DNA from: Spirosoma montaniterrae
GTDB taxonomy: Bacteria > Bacteroidota > Bacteroidia > Cytophagales > Spirosomataceae
Length of the DNA: 64,000 nt
Direction of reading: 5' to 3'
Assembly: GCF_001988955.1 (NCBI RefSeq)
Contig: NZ_CP014263.1
Coordinates: 4,496,001-4,560,000 of the forward strand
Both the position numbers and the translations under genes were made by a program. The notes beneath the pieces are model-generated. The model saw nothing but the letters and a program-made list of their open reading frames with translations. It was not told the origin of the DNA and ran no database searches. Of this stretch, positions 7,144-15,784 are shown piece by piece (the stretch's first letter is position 1; each line of letters begins with the position of its first letter).

Positions 7144-7641
7144 ATGGACATAAGCCGCGAAGACGTGACTGAACTATTCCGCAGTCTCAACCAGCACCAT
7201 GTTCAGTATCTGCTGGTAGGTGGTATGGCAACGGCCCTCCACGGCTACGTTCGGGCAACAGAAGACTTAGACCTCTGGATTCGGGTTGGCAACGAGAACA
7301 AAGCCGGGCTGATTACTGCGCTCGAAGAAAACGACGTAGCTGGTGCTATTTATTTAAAAGATGTGCCGCTCCTCTTCGGCTGGACGAGCGTAGTGGCTGG
7401 CAAACGCGGTTTTACCCTCGATATGGGACACGCGCTGAAAGCGTTTTCCGAACTCGATTTTGATGCCTGCTACGAACGAGCCGTTGATGCCTCGTTCGAC
7501 GGTGTGCCATTTAAAGTGATTCATCTTAACGACCTGATTACCGAGAAACGGGCCACTGGTCGCCCGAAAGACCAGATTGATGTCGACGAATTAACAAAAC
7601 TGACAAAGAGGAACACGGATAGTACGGATGAAACGGATTAA
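7144..7641 (+). CDS. Nucleotidyltransferase-like protein (MNT/AbiEii-type fold)
   Basis: About 165 residues. After an N-terminal helix the protein shows YLLVGGMATALHGY and then ATEDLDLWI, the GG...D-x-D signature of small nucleotidyltransferases, including those of minimal NTase and AbiEii toxin groups. No HEPN or AbiEi-like partner is adjacent, so it is not an obvious toxin-antitoxin pair. It lies between marR and the beta-oxidation gene, 124 bases after marR. The start is uncertain: ATG 7144 fits homologous proteins best, but ATG 7090 and GTG 7033 are in frame and would bring it closer to marR. The last 11 residues (KRNTDSTDETD) and the stop are encoded by an inverted repeat arm. Confidence 0.72.
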   Translation: MDISREDVTELFRSLNQHHVQYLLVGGMATALHGYVRATEDLDLWIRVGNENKAGLITALEENDVAGAIYLKDVPLLFGWTSVVAGKRGFTLDMGHALKAFSELDFDACYERAVDASFDGVPFKVIHLNDLITEKRATGRPKDQIDVDELTKLTKRNTDSTDETD

Positions 7642-7694
7642 CACAAAAGAAAGATGTCTGTGAGAACCCGTCCCATCTGTAAAATCCGTGTTCC
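7610..7694. repeat. Inverted repeat, ACGGAT family, overlapping a gene end
   Basis: Outer arms GGAACACGGAT (7610-7620) and ATCCGTGTTCC (7684-7694) are perfect; the full arms of about 36 bases match with some eight mismatches and are made of ACGGAT units spaced about 9 bases. The left arm encodes the C-terminal tail and TAA of the nucleotidyltransferase-like protein; the right arm ends 13 bases before the ATG of the next gene. Confidence 0.85.
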
Positions 7695-7706
7695 ATCAAC
7701 AACCAC

Positions 7707-10157
7707 ATGGAAGCTACTTTAGAAAAACCCAAAACAACTGTAAAGAACCGGACCATTCGGCGCGTGGCCGTGCTGGGATCGGGCATCATGGGGTCTCGCA
7801 TTGCGGCCCACTTCGCCAATATCGGCGTCGATGTATTACTGCTCGACATTGTGCCGAAAGAGCCAAACGATGCTGAAAAAGCGAAAGGACTGACCACCGA
7901 CAGCCCCGCCGTGCGCAACCGCATCGTAAACGACGCGTTTCAGACCATGCTCAAGGCATCGCCCGCGTCGCTCTACAGCCCCAAATTTGCCGACCGTATC
8001 AAGCTTGGCAACTTCGATGATAACCTCAAAGAAATTGGTAGTTATGACTGGGTGATTGAGGTAGTTGTTGAACGGCTCGACATCAAACGGTCTGTTTATG
8101 AACGCGTTGAGCAGTTTCGCAAGCCCGGTACGCTGATCACGTCGAATACGTCGGGCATTCCGATGCATTTGCTCTCGGAAGGCCGCTCCGATGATTTCCG
8201 ACGTAATTTTTGCGGTACGCACTTCTTCAACCCGCCCCGCTACCTGCGCCTGCTCGAAATTATTCCCGGCCCCGATACCGACCCGGCTGTGATTGATTTC
8301 CTGATGAACTACGGCGATCTGTATCTGGGCAAAACTACGGTGCTCTGCAAAGACACGCCCGGCTTCATTGCCAACCGGCTCGGTATTCAGTCCCTGATTC
8401 AAACGATTCGGGTGGCCGAAGACATGGGCCTGACGGTTGAAGAAGTCGATAAACTGACCGGGCCGGTAGTAGGTCGGCCCAAGTCGGGTACGTTCCGGCT
8501 GTCGGACGTGGTGGGCTTGGACACAACCGTGAACGTAGCCTCCAACCTCGTTAAGCTGGAGCACGACGAGTCGCGGGCGAGTTTTGAGTTGCCGGCGTCG
8601 GTGCAGAAGCTGATGGAGAACAAGTGGCTCGGCGACAAAACCGGACAGGGCTATTACAAGAAAACGAAAGACGCTAACGGGCAAACGCAGATTCTGGCTC
8701 TCGACCTGAAAACATTCGGGTACAAGCCGTCGGAGAAAGTCAAATTTGCCACGCTCGAAAGCACAAAAGCAATTGATAGTCTGAAGAAACGCTTCCCCGT
8801 ACTGCTGGCGGGCACCGACAAAGCGGGCGAATTTTACCGCCGAACCTTTGCCGACGGATTTGCCTATGCCACGCATCGCATCCCCGAAATTTCAGACGAA
8901 CTCTACCGCATCGACGCGGCCATTACAACCGGCTTCGGCTGGCAGTTGGGCCTGTTCGAGACCTGGGACGCGCTTGGCGTTCAGAAGGGCGTAGATATGA
9001 TGGAAGCACAGGGCAAAAAACCCGCGCAATGGGTGTATGAGATGCTCGACGCCGGTTTTGAGAGCTTCTACAAGATTGAAGGGGGCAAGCGGATGTATTA
9101 CGACATTCCAGCGAGAGACTACAAGGCTATTCCCGGCACGGAAGCGTTTATTATTCTCGAAAACCTCCGGGGAGACGGTCCCAGTAACAATATTGTCTGG
9201 AAAAACAACGGAGCCAATATCATCGACCTCGGCGACGGCATTCTGAACGTAGAGTTCCGCTCGAAGATGAACACCTTCGGGCCGGAGGTTTCGGAAGCTC
9301 TGATGAAAGGTATTACGCTGGCCGAGAAAGACTTCCGGGGTCTGGTTGTCGGCAACGACTCGACCGAAGCGTTCTCGGCAGGTGCCAACCTCGGTACGCT
9401 GTTCATGTACGCTGTTGAGCAGGAGTTCGATGAGGTGAACCTGATGATTGCCCAGTTTCAGAAACTCATCACGCGGTTGCGCTACTCAGCTATTCCGGTA
9501 GTGGTGGCCCCGCACACGCTTACGCTGGGGGGCGGCTGCGAAGCCTCGCTTCACGCCGACCGCGTAGTGGCCCATTCAGAAACGTACATGGGTCTGGTAG
9601 AAGTAGGCGTTGGTCTGATTCCGGCAGGTGGCGGCACCAAAGAAATGGCCGCCCGTGCGTCAGATTTGATTCAGACCGGCGACCCGGAGCTGAACATTGT
9701 GCAAAACATGTTCATGAACATTGCCACCGCAAAAGTTTCGACCTCGGCGCAGGAAGCCCGCGAAATGAATTACCTGCGGCCTACAGACCAGATTGTGCTG
9801 AATCGCAGCCGTCTGATTGCCGAAGCCAAACAAGCGGCTATTGAACTGGCCGAAAATGGCTATACACAGCCCAAACCCCGCACCGACATTCGGGTACAGG
9901 GCAAAACGGGTATCGCACTTTTTAAAGCCGGTATTACGGCCATGCGCATGGGTCGCTATATTTCAGATCACGACCTGAAAATTGCCGACAAACTGGCTTA
10001 TGTTATCTGCGGTGGCGACCTCAGCACCCCGCAAAACGTATCGGAGCAATACCTGCTCGATCTGGAGCGCGAAGCCTTCCTGTCGCTGACTGGCGAGAAG
10101 AAAACCCTGGAGCGGATTCAAAGCCTGCTCACGGGCGGCAAACCGCTGCGAAATTAA
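7707..10157 (+). CDS. 3-hydroxyacyl-CoA dehydrogenase / enoyl-CoA hydratase fusion (FadN-like)
   Basis: 816 residues catalysing two steps of fatty-acid beta-oxidation: hydration of 2-enoyl-CoA and NAD-dependent oxidation of 3-hydroxyacyl-CoA. Domain order is dehydrogenase first: NAD loop GSGIMGS at about 24-30, THFFNPPRYLRLLEIIPG, DTPGFIANRLG near 220, then two C-terminal helical dehydrogenase repeats (from about 190 to 460). The crotonase domain follows (about 500-720), with GGGCEASLHADRVVA and GLVEVGVGLIPAGGGTKE carrying the catalytic Glu. This order is like Bacillus FadN and opposite to E. coli FadB. Partner thiolase and acyl-CoA dehydrogenase genes are not in the window. ATG 7707. It is followed after one base by a long inverted repeat that probably terminates transcription. 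Confidence 0.93.
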   Translation: MEATLEKPKTTVKNRTIRRVAVLGSGIMGSRIAAHFANIGVDVLLLDIVPKEPNDAEKAKGLTTDSPAVRNRIVNDAFQTMLKASPASLYSPKFADRIKLGNFDDNLKEIGSYDWVIEVVVERLDIKRSVYERVEQFRKPGTLITSNTSGIPMHLLSEGRSDDFRRNFCGTHFFNPPRYLRLLEIIPGPDTDPAVIDFLMNYGDLYLGKTTVLCKDTPGFIANRLGIQSLIQTIRVAEDMGLTVEEVDKLTGPVVGRPKSGTFRLSDVVGLDTTVNVASNLVKLEHDESRASFELPASVQKLMENKWLGDKTGQGYYKKTKDANGQTQILALDLKTFGYKPSEKVKFATLESTKAIDSLKKRFPVLLAGTDKAGEFYRRTFADGFAYATHRIPEISDELYRIDAAITTGFGWQLGLFETWDALGVQKGVDMMEAQGKKPAQWVYEMLDAGFESFYKIEGGKRMYYDIPARDYKAIPGTEAFIILENLRGDGPSNNIVWKNNGANIIDLGDGILNVEFRSKMNTFGPEVSEALMKGITLAEKDFRGLVVGNDSTEAFSAGANLGTLFMYAVEQEFDEVNLMIAQFQKLITRLRYSAIPVVVAPHTLTLGGGCEASLHADRVVAHSETYMGLVEVGVGLIPAGGGTKEMAARASDLIQTGDPELNIVQNMFMNIATAKVSTSAQEAREMNYLRPTDQIVLNRSRLIAEAKQAAIELAENGYTQPKPRTDIRVQGKTGIALFKAGITAMRMGRYISDHDLKIADKLAYVICGGDLSTPQNVSEQYLLDLEREAFLSLTGEKKTLERIQSLLTGGKPLRN

Positions 10158-10245
10158 ACGAGTCATTCTGTTGTGTGGCTGGCGCATTGTAGAGACGCAA
10201 CCCTTTGCGTCTCACCCGCGTCAGCCACACAACAGAATGACTCGT
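10158..10245. repeat. Inverted repeat with nested GAGACGCAA hairpin
   Basis: Outer arms of about 28 bases (from 10158 and ending 10245; ACGAGTCATTCTGTTGTG...) are near perfect, beginning right after the TAA at 10155-10157. The centre is itself a hairpin, GAGACGCAA-CCCT-TTGCGTCTC (10192-10213). It lies between two convergent genes and probably acts as a two-way terminator. The core plus flanking GCGTCAGCCA recurs at 34008-34085. Confidence 0.92.
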
Positions 10246-10274
10246 ATTATTTATCTCCGGCGAATATATGCCTC

Positions 10275-11633
10275 TTACACCGCTACCGTTTTGCCGGGTA
10301 CGGCAATAGCGTAGTTACCCTCTTTATCGGGTAGGCTTTTTGGCTGAGCATCCCAGGCGAGTTTGGCAGGGAACAGATCGATTTGCGAGTTGAGGGCATC
10401 GTCCCATTTCACCACATTGCCCGAGTACGTTGCCATCCGGCCCATAACGGCGGTCATGGTGCTTTTTGCGCCGTTTTCAGCATCGGCAAATTTATACTGC
10501 CCTTTCGCAATAGCGTCGAACAATTCGTCGTGTTCAATCTGATACGGGTTGCCATCGGCCTTACCGTTATGCACGTAGATCGGTGCGCCCTTGTAGGCCA
10601 GCAGCGCACTTTTCTGCCCAAACGTATCGACCTTGCCTTTCGTACCCACAAACTTCTCGTCAACAATGCTGTAGGTGCCTTCATAATGGCGGCACTGACT
10701 GTTGATAACCGTGCCATCGGCGTAGGTAAAATCAACGATGTGGTGATCAAAAATTTCGCCATAATCTTTGCCCGTGCGAACCTGCCGCCCGCCCGTTCCC
10801 TGGCACGACACCGGGTAGCCACGTTTCACCCAGTTGGCAACGTCGATGTTGTGAATGTGCTGTTCATTGATGTGATCGCCACAAAGCCAGTTGAAATAAT
10901 ACCAGTTGCGCATCTGGTAGTCCATCTCGGTCTGATCGGGTTTGCGAGGCTTTTGCCACACCCCTCCGCTAATCCAGTACACCTGCCCGCCCACAATGTC
11001 GCCCAATGCCCCGTCGTGAATACGCTTGACCATTTCGCGGTAATTAGGTTGGTAATGGCGTTGCAGGCCCACCACCACATTCAATTTCTTCTTTTTAGCT
11101 TCTTCGGCAGCGGCCAGCACTTTGCGAACGCCCGGTGCATCGGTAGCTACGGGCTTTTCCATGAACACGTGCTTACCCTGGCGAACGGCTTCCTCAAAAT
11201 GGCTGGGCCGAAAGCCGGGTGGCGTTGCCAGAATCACCACGTCGGCCAGTGCAATAGCCTGTTTGTACGCGTCGAATCCAACGAACTTACGGTCTTCCGG
11301 TACGTCAACTTTGGGTGAGCCATCGGCAGCTTTCAGCGACCGGCCCATCAATGATTTATACGCGTCATCGACCCGGTCGCGGTAGGCGTCGGCGAGTGCT
11401 ACAATTTTTACGTTTTGTTTAGTATTCAGGGCTTGCTGGGCCGCGCCCGTACCGCGCCCGCCACAACCAATCAGAGCGACCTTAATCGTGTCGTTAACAG
11501 AAAAGTGGTAGCCGGGGCCGCCTGCGCTAAAGGGTAATGCTAAACCGGGTAGGCTGCTCAACACGGCACCACTTGTAAGCAGACCCGCACTTTTCAGGAA
11601 ATCGCGCCGATCCTGATTCGATTCGTTCGTCAT
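10275..11633 (-). CDS. Gfo/Idh/MocA family oxidoreductase with Tat signal
   Basis: 452 residues. The start is the ATG at 11631-11633; an in-frame TTG further upstream is unlikely. The N-terminus has a twin-arginine signal, RRDFLKSAG, followed by a hydrophobic stretch, so the folded, cofactor-loaded enzyme is exported. The Rossmann loop GCGGRGTG is at about 56-63 and the family signature EKPVATD near 170. These enzymes oxidise or epimerise sugars or cyclitols with tightly bound NAD(P); exported members are common in Bacteroidota and include glycosidase-like enzymes. Substrate unknown. It stands alone, convergent with the beta-oxidation gene and divergent from a TonB receptor. Confidence 0.9.
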   Translation of the reverse strand: MTNESNQDRRDFLKSAGLLTSGAVLSSLPGLALPFSAGGPGYHFSVNDTIKVALIGCGGRGTGAAQQALNTKQNVKIVALADAYRDRVDDAYKSLMGRSLKAADGSPKVDVPEDRKFVGFDAYKQAIALADVVILATPPGFRPSHFEEAVRQGKHVFMEKPVATDAPGVRKVLAAAEEAKKKKLNVVVGLQRHYQPNYREMVKRIHDGALGDIVGGQVYWISGGVWQKPRKPDQTEMDYQMRNWYYFNWLCGDHINEQHIHNIDVANWVKRGYPVSCQGTGGRQVRTGKDYGEIFDHHIVDFTYADGTVINSQCRHYEGTYSIVDEKFVGTKGKVDTFGQKSALLAYKGAPIYVHNGKADGNPYQIEHDELFDAIAKGQYKFADAENGAKSTMTAVMGRMATYSGNVVKWDDALNSQIDLFPAKLAWDAQPKSLPDKEGNYAIAVPGKTVAV

Positions 11634-11755
11634 TGTTCGTAAAAGATTGCGGTTGAGAATACGATTCTTAGAGAAAGCGGGCAACTGAGTCGATTTACTA
11701 TTTCTCTCTTATTGGAAATGAGCAGTGCGTCTGAATTTCCCAGATTCATCGGCGG

Positions 11756-11763
11756 CAAACGTA
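11756..11763 (-). promoter_or_regulatory. Candidate promoter -7 box for the Gfo/Idh/MocA gene
   Basis: Minus strand TACGTTTG, an exact TAnnTTTG match, about 120 bases before the ATG. No exact TTTG was found 20-21 bases further upstream, so support is moderate. Confidence 0.4.
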
Positions 11764-11888
11764 TAGATGTGGGCGGCAGAAAATCGCCGGCATATGTCAC
11801 TGTAGAGTTACTTTTCTTTTATATACAGGGTTAGTAGGGAATGAAAAGTCAAAAAAACACAGAAAAATATCATTACAGGCAAGAAATT

Positions 11889-11921
11889 TTTGTACTAAAA
11901 ACAGACTTATACGTAGTTTTA
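11889..11921 (+). promoter_or_regulatory. Candidate promoter of the TonB-dependent receptor gene
   Basis: TTTG at 11889-11892, 21 bases, then TAGTTTTA at 11914-11921 (one base off TAnnTTTG). The spacing equals that of the tRNA-Gln promoter in this window. The leader to the ATG is about 45 bases. Confidence 0.55.
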
Positions 11922-11973
11922 TCGTCAAAAGGGAGAGTCTCCTAATTATAACCCACATTTTATCATCGTTTGT

Positions 11974-14900
11974 ATGCGTAAAATCAGTACTTATTCATCA
12001 CTGCTAACGGCCATGCTTTGCTTGTTGAGTTTGGCGACGTTCGCTCAGACCCGTATTGCCGGTAAAGTTACCGACGAAGCTAAACGCGACGAACTGGCGG
12101 GTATCAGCATTGCCGTAAAAGGGAAAGTTGCCGGCACAATTACCGACACCAAAGGCCGGTTTTCTCTAACGACCAATACGCCCACGCCATTTACCATTGC
12201 GGTGTCGGGGGTGGGTTTTCAAACGCAGGAATTCACCATTACCGGCAACCGTACCGATTTCGACATTACGCTGAAAGAGCAGGTGATGTTGGGGCAGGAG
12301 GTCGTTGTATCGGCGTCACGCGTTGAAGAGAGCGTACTCCAGTCGCCCGTATCAGTTGAGAAAATGGACATTCGGGCCATTCAATCAACGCCATCGGCTA
12401 CGTTCTACGACGCCCTGCAAAACATCAAAGGCGTCGACATGAGCACCCAAAGCCTCACGTTCCGGTCGGTTAACGTGCGCGGATTTGGAGCCAATGGCAA
12501 TACGCGGGTAGTGCAGCTTGCCGATGGCATGGACAATCAGGCACCGGGGCTGAATTTCTCGGTAGGCAATCTGGCCGGCATTTCGGAACTTGATCTCGAA
12601 AGTGTTGAATTGCTGCCTGGTGCAGCGTCGGCCCTATACGGCCCTAATGCAATAAATGGCTTGCTGTTGCTGAATTCAAAAAGCCCGTTTCTGTATCAGG
12701 GCCTGAGCGCCCAGGCGAAAGTAGGCGTCATGAACGCCAGCAACCGAACCACGGCCACAACGCCGTATTATGACATGGCATTCCGCTATGCGAAAGCGTT
12801 CAACAACAAATTCGCTTTTAAAGTCAACGTATCGTATTTAAAAGCCAACGACTGGCAGGCTACCGACTACCGCGATCAGAGCTTTGCCAATGGCTTCAAC
12901 CTACAAACCGGTACGCGCCAGACCAATCAGGGCTATGACGGCATCAATGTTTATGGCGACGCCAGCGCGAACATTTACACCAGCCTGTTTGGTAATGGTC
13001 AGCCTGGCACAGGTGCCAATGGTACGTCGCAGATTCTTGGCCTGATTGCCACCACGCAGATTCCGCAGGCAGGCAACCGAACACTGCCTCAACTGACGGG
13101 CCAGACACCACAGCAGATTTTCAACAGCCTTATTCCAAACCAGTTGATTTCACGGACGGGCTATAATGAAAATGAGCTGGTCGACTATAATGTCAATAAC
13201 CTGAAGTTGAGTGGTGCTCTTCATTACCGCCTAAACGAAAACCTCGAACTGATTGGGCAGGTCAACGCTGGTACCGGAACCACTGTGTATACAGGTGCCG
13301 ACCGCTATTATATCAAAGGTTTTTACTTGGGGCAGTACAAACTCGAACTGAAAGGTTCAAATTTCTTTGTGCGTGCTTATACCACACAGGAGCGTTCGGG
13401 CGATGCCTATGCAACCGGAACGCTTGGTCAGGGTATCAACGAAGCTTGGAAACCCAGTGCATCAGCATGGTTTCCGCAATTTTTCGGCACCTATGCCCAA
13501 ACAGCATTTCAGGGCTATGCAGGTGCTTTGCTAACGGCACTCGGTTCGGGGCAATCTCAGGCAGCCGCTGTTGCAGCCGCTCAGAGTTTTGTTAATAGCC
13601 AACAGGGCGTTTGGTTAAGTACTGCGCGGGGATTAGCCGACCAGGGTAGGCTTGTACCGGGAACGCCCGGCTTCCAGCAAGCGTTCGATGCCGTTTCTAC
13701 CCGCCCGCTACCCGGCAACTTTGCCGTAAATCCGCCCCAGGTTGGTGCCAGGTTCTTAGATAAAACGAATCTGTATCATGCCGAATTTATGTATAACTTC
13801 AACAAACTGATCGATCCAAAGTTGGTTGAAGTGATTGTAGGCGGTAATTTCCGGCAGTATGCGCTGAACTCCGGTGGTACGCTTTTCCTGCAAAAAGAAG
13901 ACGGCAGCGAATACTCGATCAGCGAATATGGTGGATACGTACAGGCTCAGAAAACCGTTGCCGACATACTGAAGCTGACTGGCTCGATTCGCTACGATAA
14001 AAACCAGAATTTTAAAGCACAGATCAGCCCGCGTCTGTCGGCAGTACTAACGCTCGACAAAACGCACAACATCCGGGCGTCGTTTCAGCGCGGGTTCCGT
14101 ATCCCAACTACGCAATCACAGTATATTGACCTGAACACACCGAGCGCACGGCTGATTGGTGGCTTGCCCGTATTCGCTCAGAAATACAATTTTGCGGGTA
14201 ATCCGGTATATACGCTGGCATCGGTGCGTGCGTTTGGCGCAGCGTTGCAACAGGGAACCCCCTTACCGCAGGCGACACAGTTGCTCCAGCAGTTTCAGAA
14301 TCCCGGTTACGACCCGGAGCGGGTAGAAACGTATGAGGTAGGTTATAAAGGCTTGATTAAAAACAGGCTGTTTATCGATGCGTACTACTACTACAACCGC
14401 TTCCTGAATTTTGAAGGTGGCTCGCAGGTTATTCAGGGCATTAATCCGGTGAACCTGTCGAACCCGGTAACAGCCCTGCAACTCTTGAGCGGTACCACGC
14501 GCACCGTGTATAGCCTGCCCACCAACGCACCCGTGCAGTTACGTAATGCAGGCTGGGCTATTAGTGCCGATTACCAACTGCCGGGTAACTTTGCTATTGG
14601 CGGTAACGTATCCTCGAACTATCTCGTACAACAGGACAAAATTCCGGCTGATTTCGTAACGTTCTTCAATACGCCGAAGTATCGCTACAATCTGTCGTTC
14701 GGAAATCGGAATATTCGTGGTAGCAACTTCGGCTTCAATATTGTGTGGCGTTATCAGGATTCGTTCTTGTGGGAAACAACCATTGCAAACACCGAGGCTA
14801 CAAACCGCAAACAAACCATTATTCCGGCCTATAGTACGCTCGATGCACAGGTAACGAAGAAATTGCCGGGTATCAAATCAATCATAAAAGTGGGTGGCAC

Positions 14901-14997
14901 CAACCTGCTGGGTAACTTGTACCAGCAGTCTTGGGCCAACCCACTTATTGGCTCAATGTACTACGTAAGCCTAACGTTCGATGAGTTACTGAATTAA
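11974..14997 (+). CDS. TonB-dependent outer membrane receptor
   Basis: 1007 residues. A signal peptide ends near LATFAQ (about residue 25). A carboxypeptidase-like regulatory domain follows (about 27-105, from RIAGKVTDEA), then the plug with SVNVRGFGANGNTRVVQLADGM-type signature and ELLPGAASALYGPNAINGL (about 120-235), then a long beta-barrel ending in an aromatic-poor ...LTFDELLN. The receptor imports a large or scarce ligand across the outer membrane with TonB energy. It lacks the SusC plug features and has no SusD neighbour, so it is not of the glycan type; ligand unknown. Its TAA overlaps the stop of the convergent low-complexity gene by four bases. Confidence 0.92.
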   Translation: MRKISTYSSLLTAMLCLLSLATFAQTRIAGKVTDEAKRDELAGISIAVKGKVAGTITDTKGRFSLTTNTPTPFTIAVSGVGFQTQEFTITGNRTDFDITLKEQVMLGQEVVVSASRVEESVLQSPVSVEKMDIRAIQSTPSATFYDALQNIKGVDMSTQSLTFRSVNVRGFGANGNTRVVQLADGMDNQAPGLNFSVGNLAGISELDLESVELLPGAASALYGPNAINGLLLLNSKSPFLYQGLSAQAKVGVMNASNRTTATTPYYDMAFRYAKAFNNKFAFKVNVSYLKANDWQATDYRDQSFANGFNLQTGTRQTNQGYDGINVYGDASANIYTSLFGNGQPGTGANGTSQILGLIATTQIPQAGNRTLPQLTGQTPQQIFNSLIPNQLISRTGYNENELVDYNVNNLKLSGALHYRLNENLELIGQVNAGTGTTVYTGADRYYIKGFYLGQYKLELKGSNFFVRAYTTQERSGDAYATGTLGQGINEAWKPSASAWFPQFFGTYAQTAFQGYAGALLTALGSGQSQAAAVAAAQSFVNSQQGVWLSTARGLADQGRLVPGTPGFQQAFDAVSTRPLPGNFAVNPPQVGARFLDKTNLYHAEFMYNFNKLIDPKLVEVIVGGNFRQYALNSGGTLFLQKEDGSEYSISEYGGYVQAQKTVADILKLTGSIRYDKNQNFKAQISPRLSAVLTLDKTHNIRASFQRGFRIPTTQSQYIDLNTPSARLIGGLPVFAQKYNFAGNPVYTLASVRAFGAALQQGTPLPQATQLLQQFQNPGYDPERVETYEVGYKGLIKNRLFIDAYYYYNRFLNFEGGSQVIQGINPVNLSNPVTALQLLSGTTRTVYSLPTNAPVQLRNAGWAISADYQLPGNFAIGGNVSSNYLVQQDKIPADFVTFFNTPKYRYNLSFGNRNIRGSNFGFNIVWRYQDSFLWETTIANTEATNRKQTIIPAYSTLDAQVTKKLPGIKSIIKVGGTNLLGNLYQQSWANPLIGSMYYVSLTFDELLN

Positions 14998-15608
14998 TTT
15001 TTGCCGGTTTGCGGGTAACTATTACCACCCGCTTTCTGGCCCGAAGGTGTGCCGGGTTTGCCCGCGCCAGTTGGCTGTGGACCGTTTGTAGAAACGTTCC
15101 GGTCGCTGGTGCGGGCTTCCTTTTGCACGGCTGCGTTGTTTGTAGGACGTTTTGAACCGCCCGTTGAGCCAGAGGTAGAGCTTTCGCTTACCTTCTTGCC
15201 CCCATATGTGGGCGTTCCATTGCTGGTCAGGCCACCGTCTGACGCGGTGCCGTTTTTGGTACTTTTCGGCTGGCTACCTGTTTTCGGGCGTGTTTCGGCT
15301 ACGCGTGTACCTTTGGCTCCGCCCGCCGACGGTACGCTGGCCGAACCTTGCGAAGTGCTACCCTGCGTGTTAGTAGGGCCAGTAGGCGAATAATAGCTAT
15401 TGCCATTGCGCGTCATCCCCGACTCCATTTTACCCGTTCCCCGGCGTTTCATGCCTTCAACCGAACTTTTGTTAGTATTGGTTGTGCTGCTTTGCTGCGA
15501 CACCACGCCATTAACCTTTGTATTGGCCCCCTGCACCTGCTTCTGAGCGTGCGACTCTGTTAGACATGCGGTGACTATAGCCAGACTAAAAACAACTGCC
15601 TTCTTCAT
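14994..15608 (-). CDS. Exported low-complexity Ser/Thr/Gly/Asn-rich protein
   Basis: 204 residues. A clear signal peptide (MKKAVVFSLAIVTACLTESHAQ) is followed by an almost wholly low-complexity chain of Ser, Thr, Gly, Asn, Pro and Lys with motifs such as STTNTNKSS, SYYSPTGPTNTQGS and GTPSGQKAGGNSYPQTG. It has no Cys after the signal and no hydrophobic segment, so it should be an unstructured periplasmic or secreted chain. I do not recognise a family. Its reading frame is open against the convergent receptor gene end and it has a plausible ATG at 15606-15608. Codon use is of the local kind, so I treat it as a real gene of unknown function. Confidence 0.7.
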   Translation of the reverse strand: MKKAVVFSLAIVTACLTESHAQKQVQGANTKVNGVVSQQSSTTNTNKSSVEGMKRRGTGKMESGMTRNGNSYYSPTGPTNTQGSTSQGSASVPSAGGAKGTRVAETRPKTGSQPKSTKNGTASDGGLTSNGTPTYGGKKVSESSTSGSTGGSKRPTNNAAVQKEARTSDRNVSTNGPQPTGAGKPGTPSGQKAGGNSYPQTGKN

Positions 15609-15784
15609 AACGTCTTGTATTTACATAAGTATGCTATCATTTCCAACCTAAGTCTATAGAATTTGTTTAGAAAAAGATTTTACCCCTAAGCAGCCTTATA
15701 AGGTAGAACTTTTCTGGTCTGCCAAACCGTTCGGAAGGAAGTCTGTTTGCCTCTTTATTCGCCACTTTTAGCTCATCTCGCTCT

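Larger units (their letters stand above)
11634..11973. other. Divergent intergenic region, two promoters, no gene
   Basis: About 340 bases between the divergent oxidoreductase and TonB receptor genes. I see no credible reading frame. It holds one promoter candidate for each side and is AT-rich toward the receptor. The long spacer leaves room for regulator binding, but no clear palindrome was found. Confidence 0.6.

Noticed and set aside
7836..8876. Antisense open frame of about 346 codons inside the FadN-like gene
   Set aside because: Shadow of a well-conserved enzyme; no motif, no start context, no promoter.
10383..11318. Antisense open frame of about 311 codons inside the Gfo/Idh/MocA gene
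   Set aside because: Shadow frame; the oxidoreductase on the other strand has a Tat signal and all family motifs.
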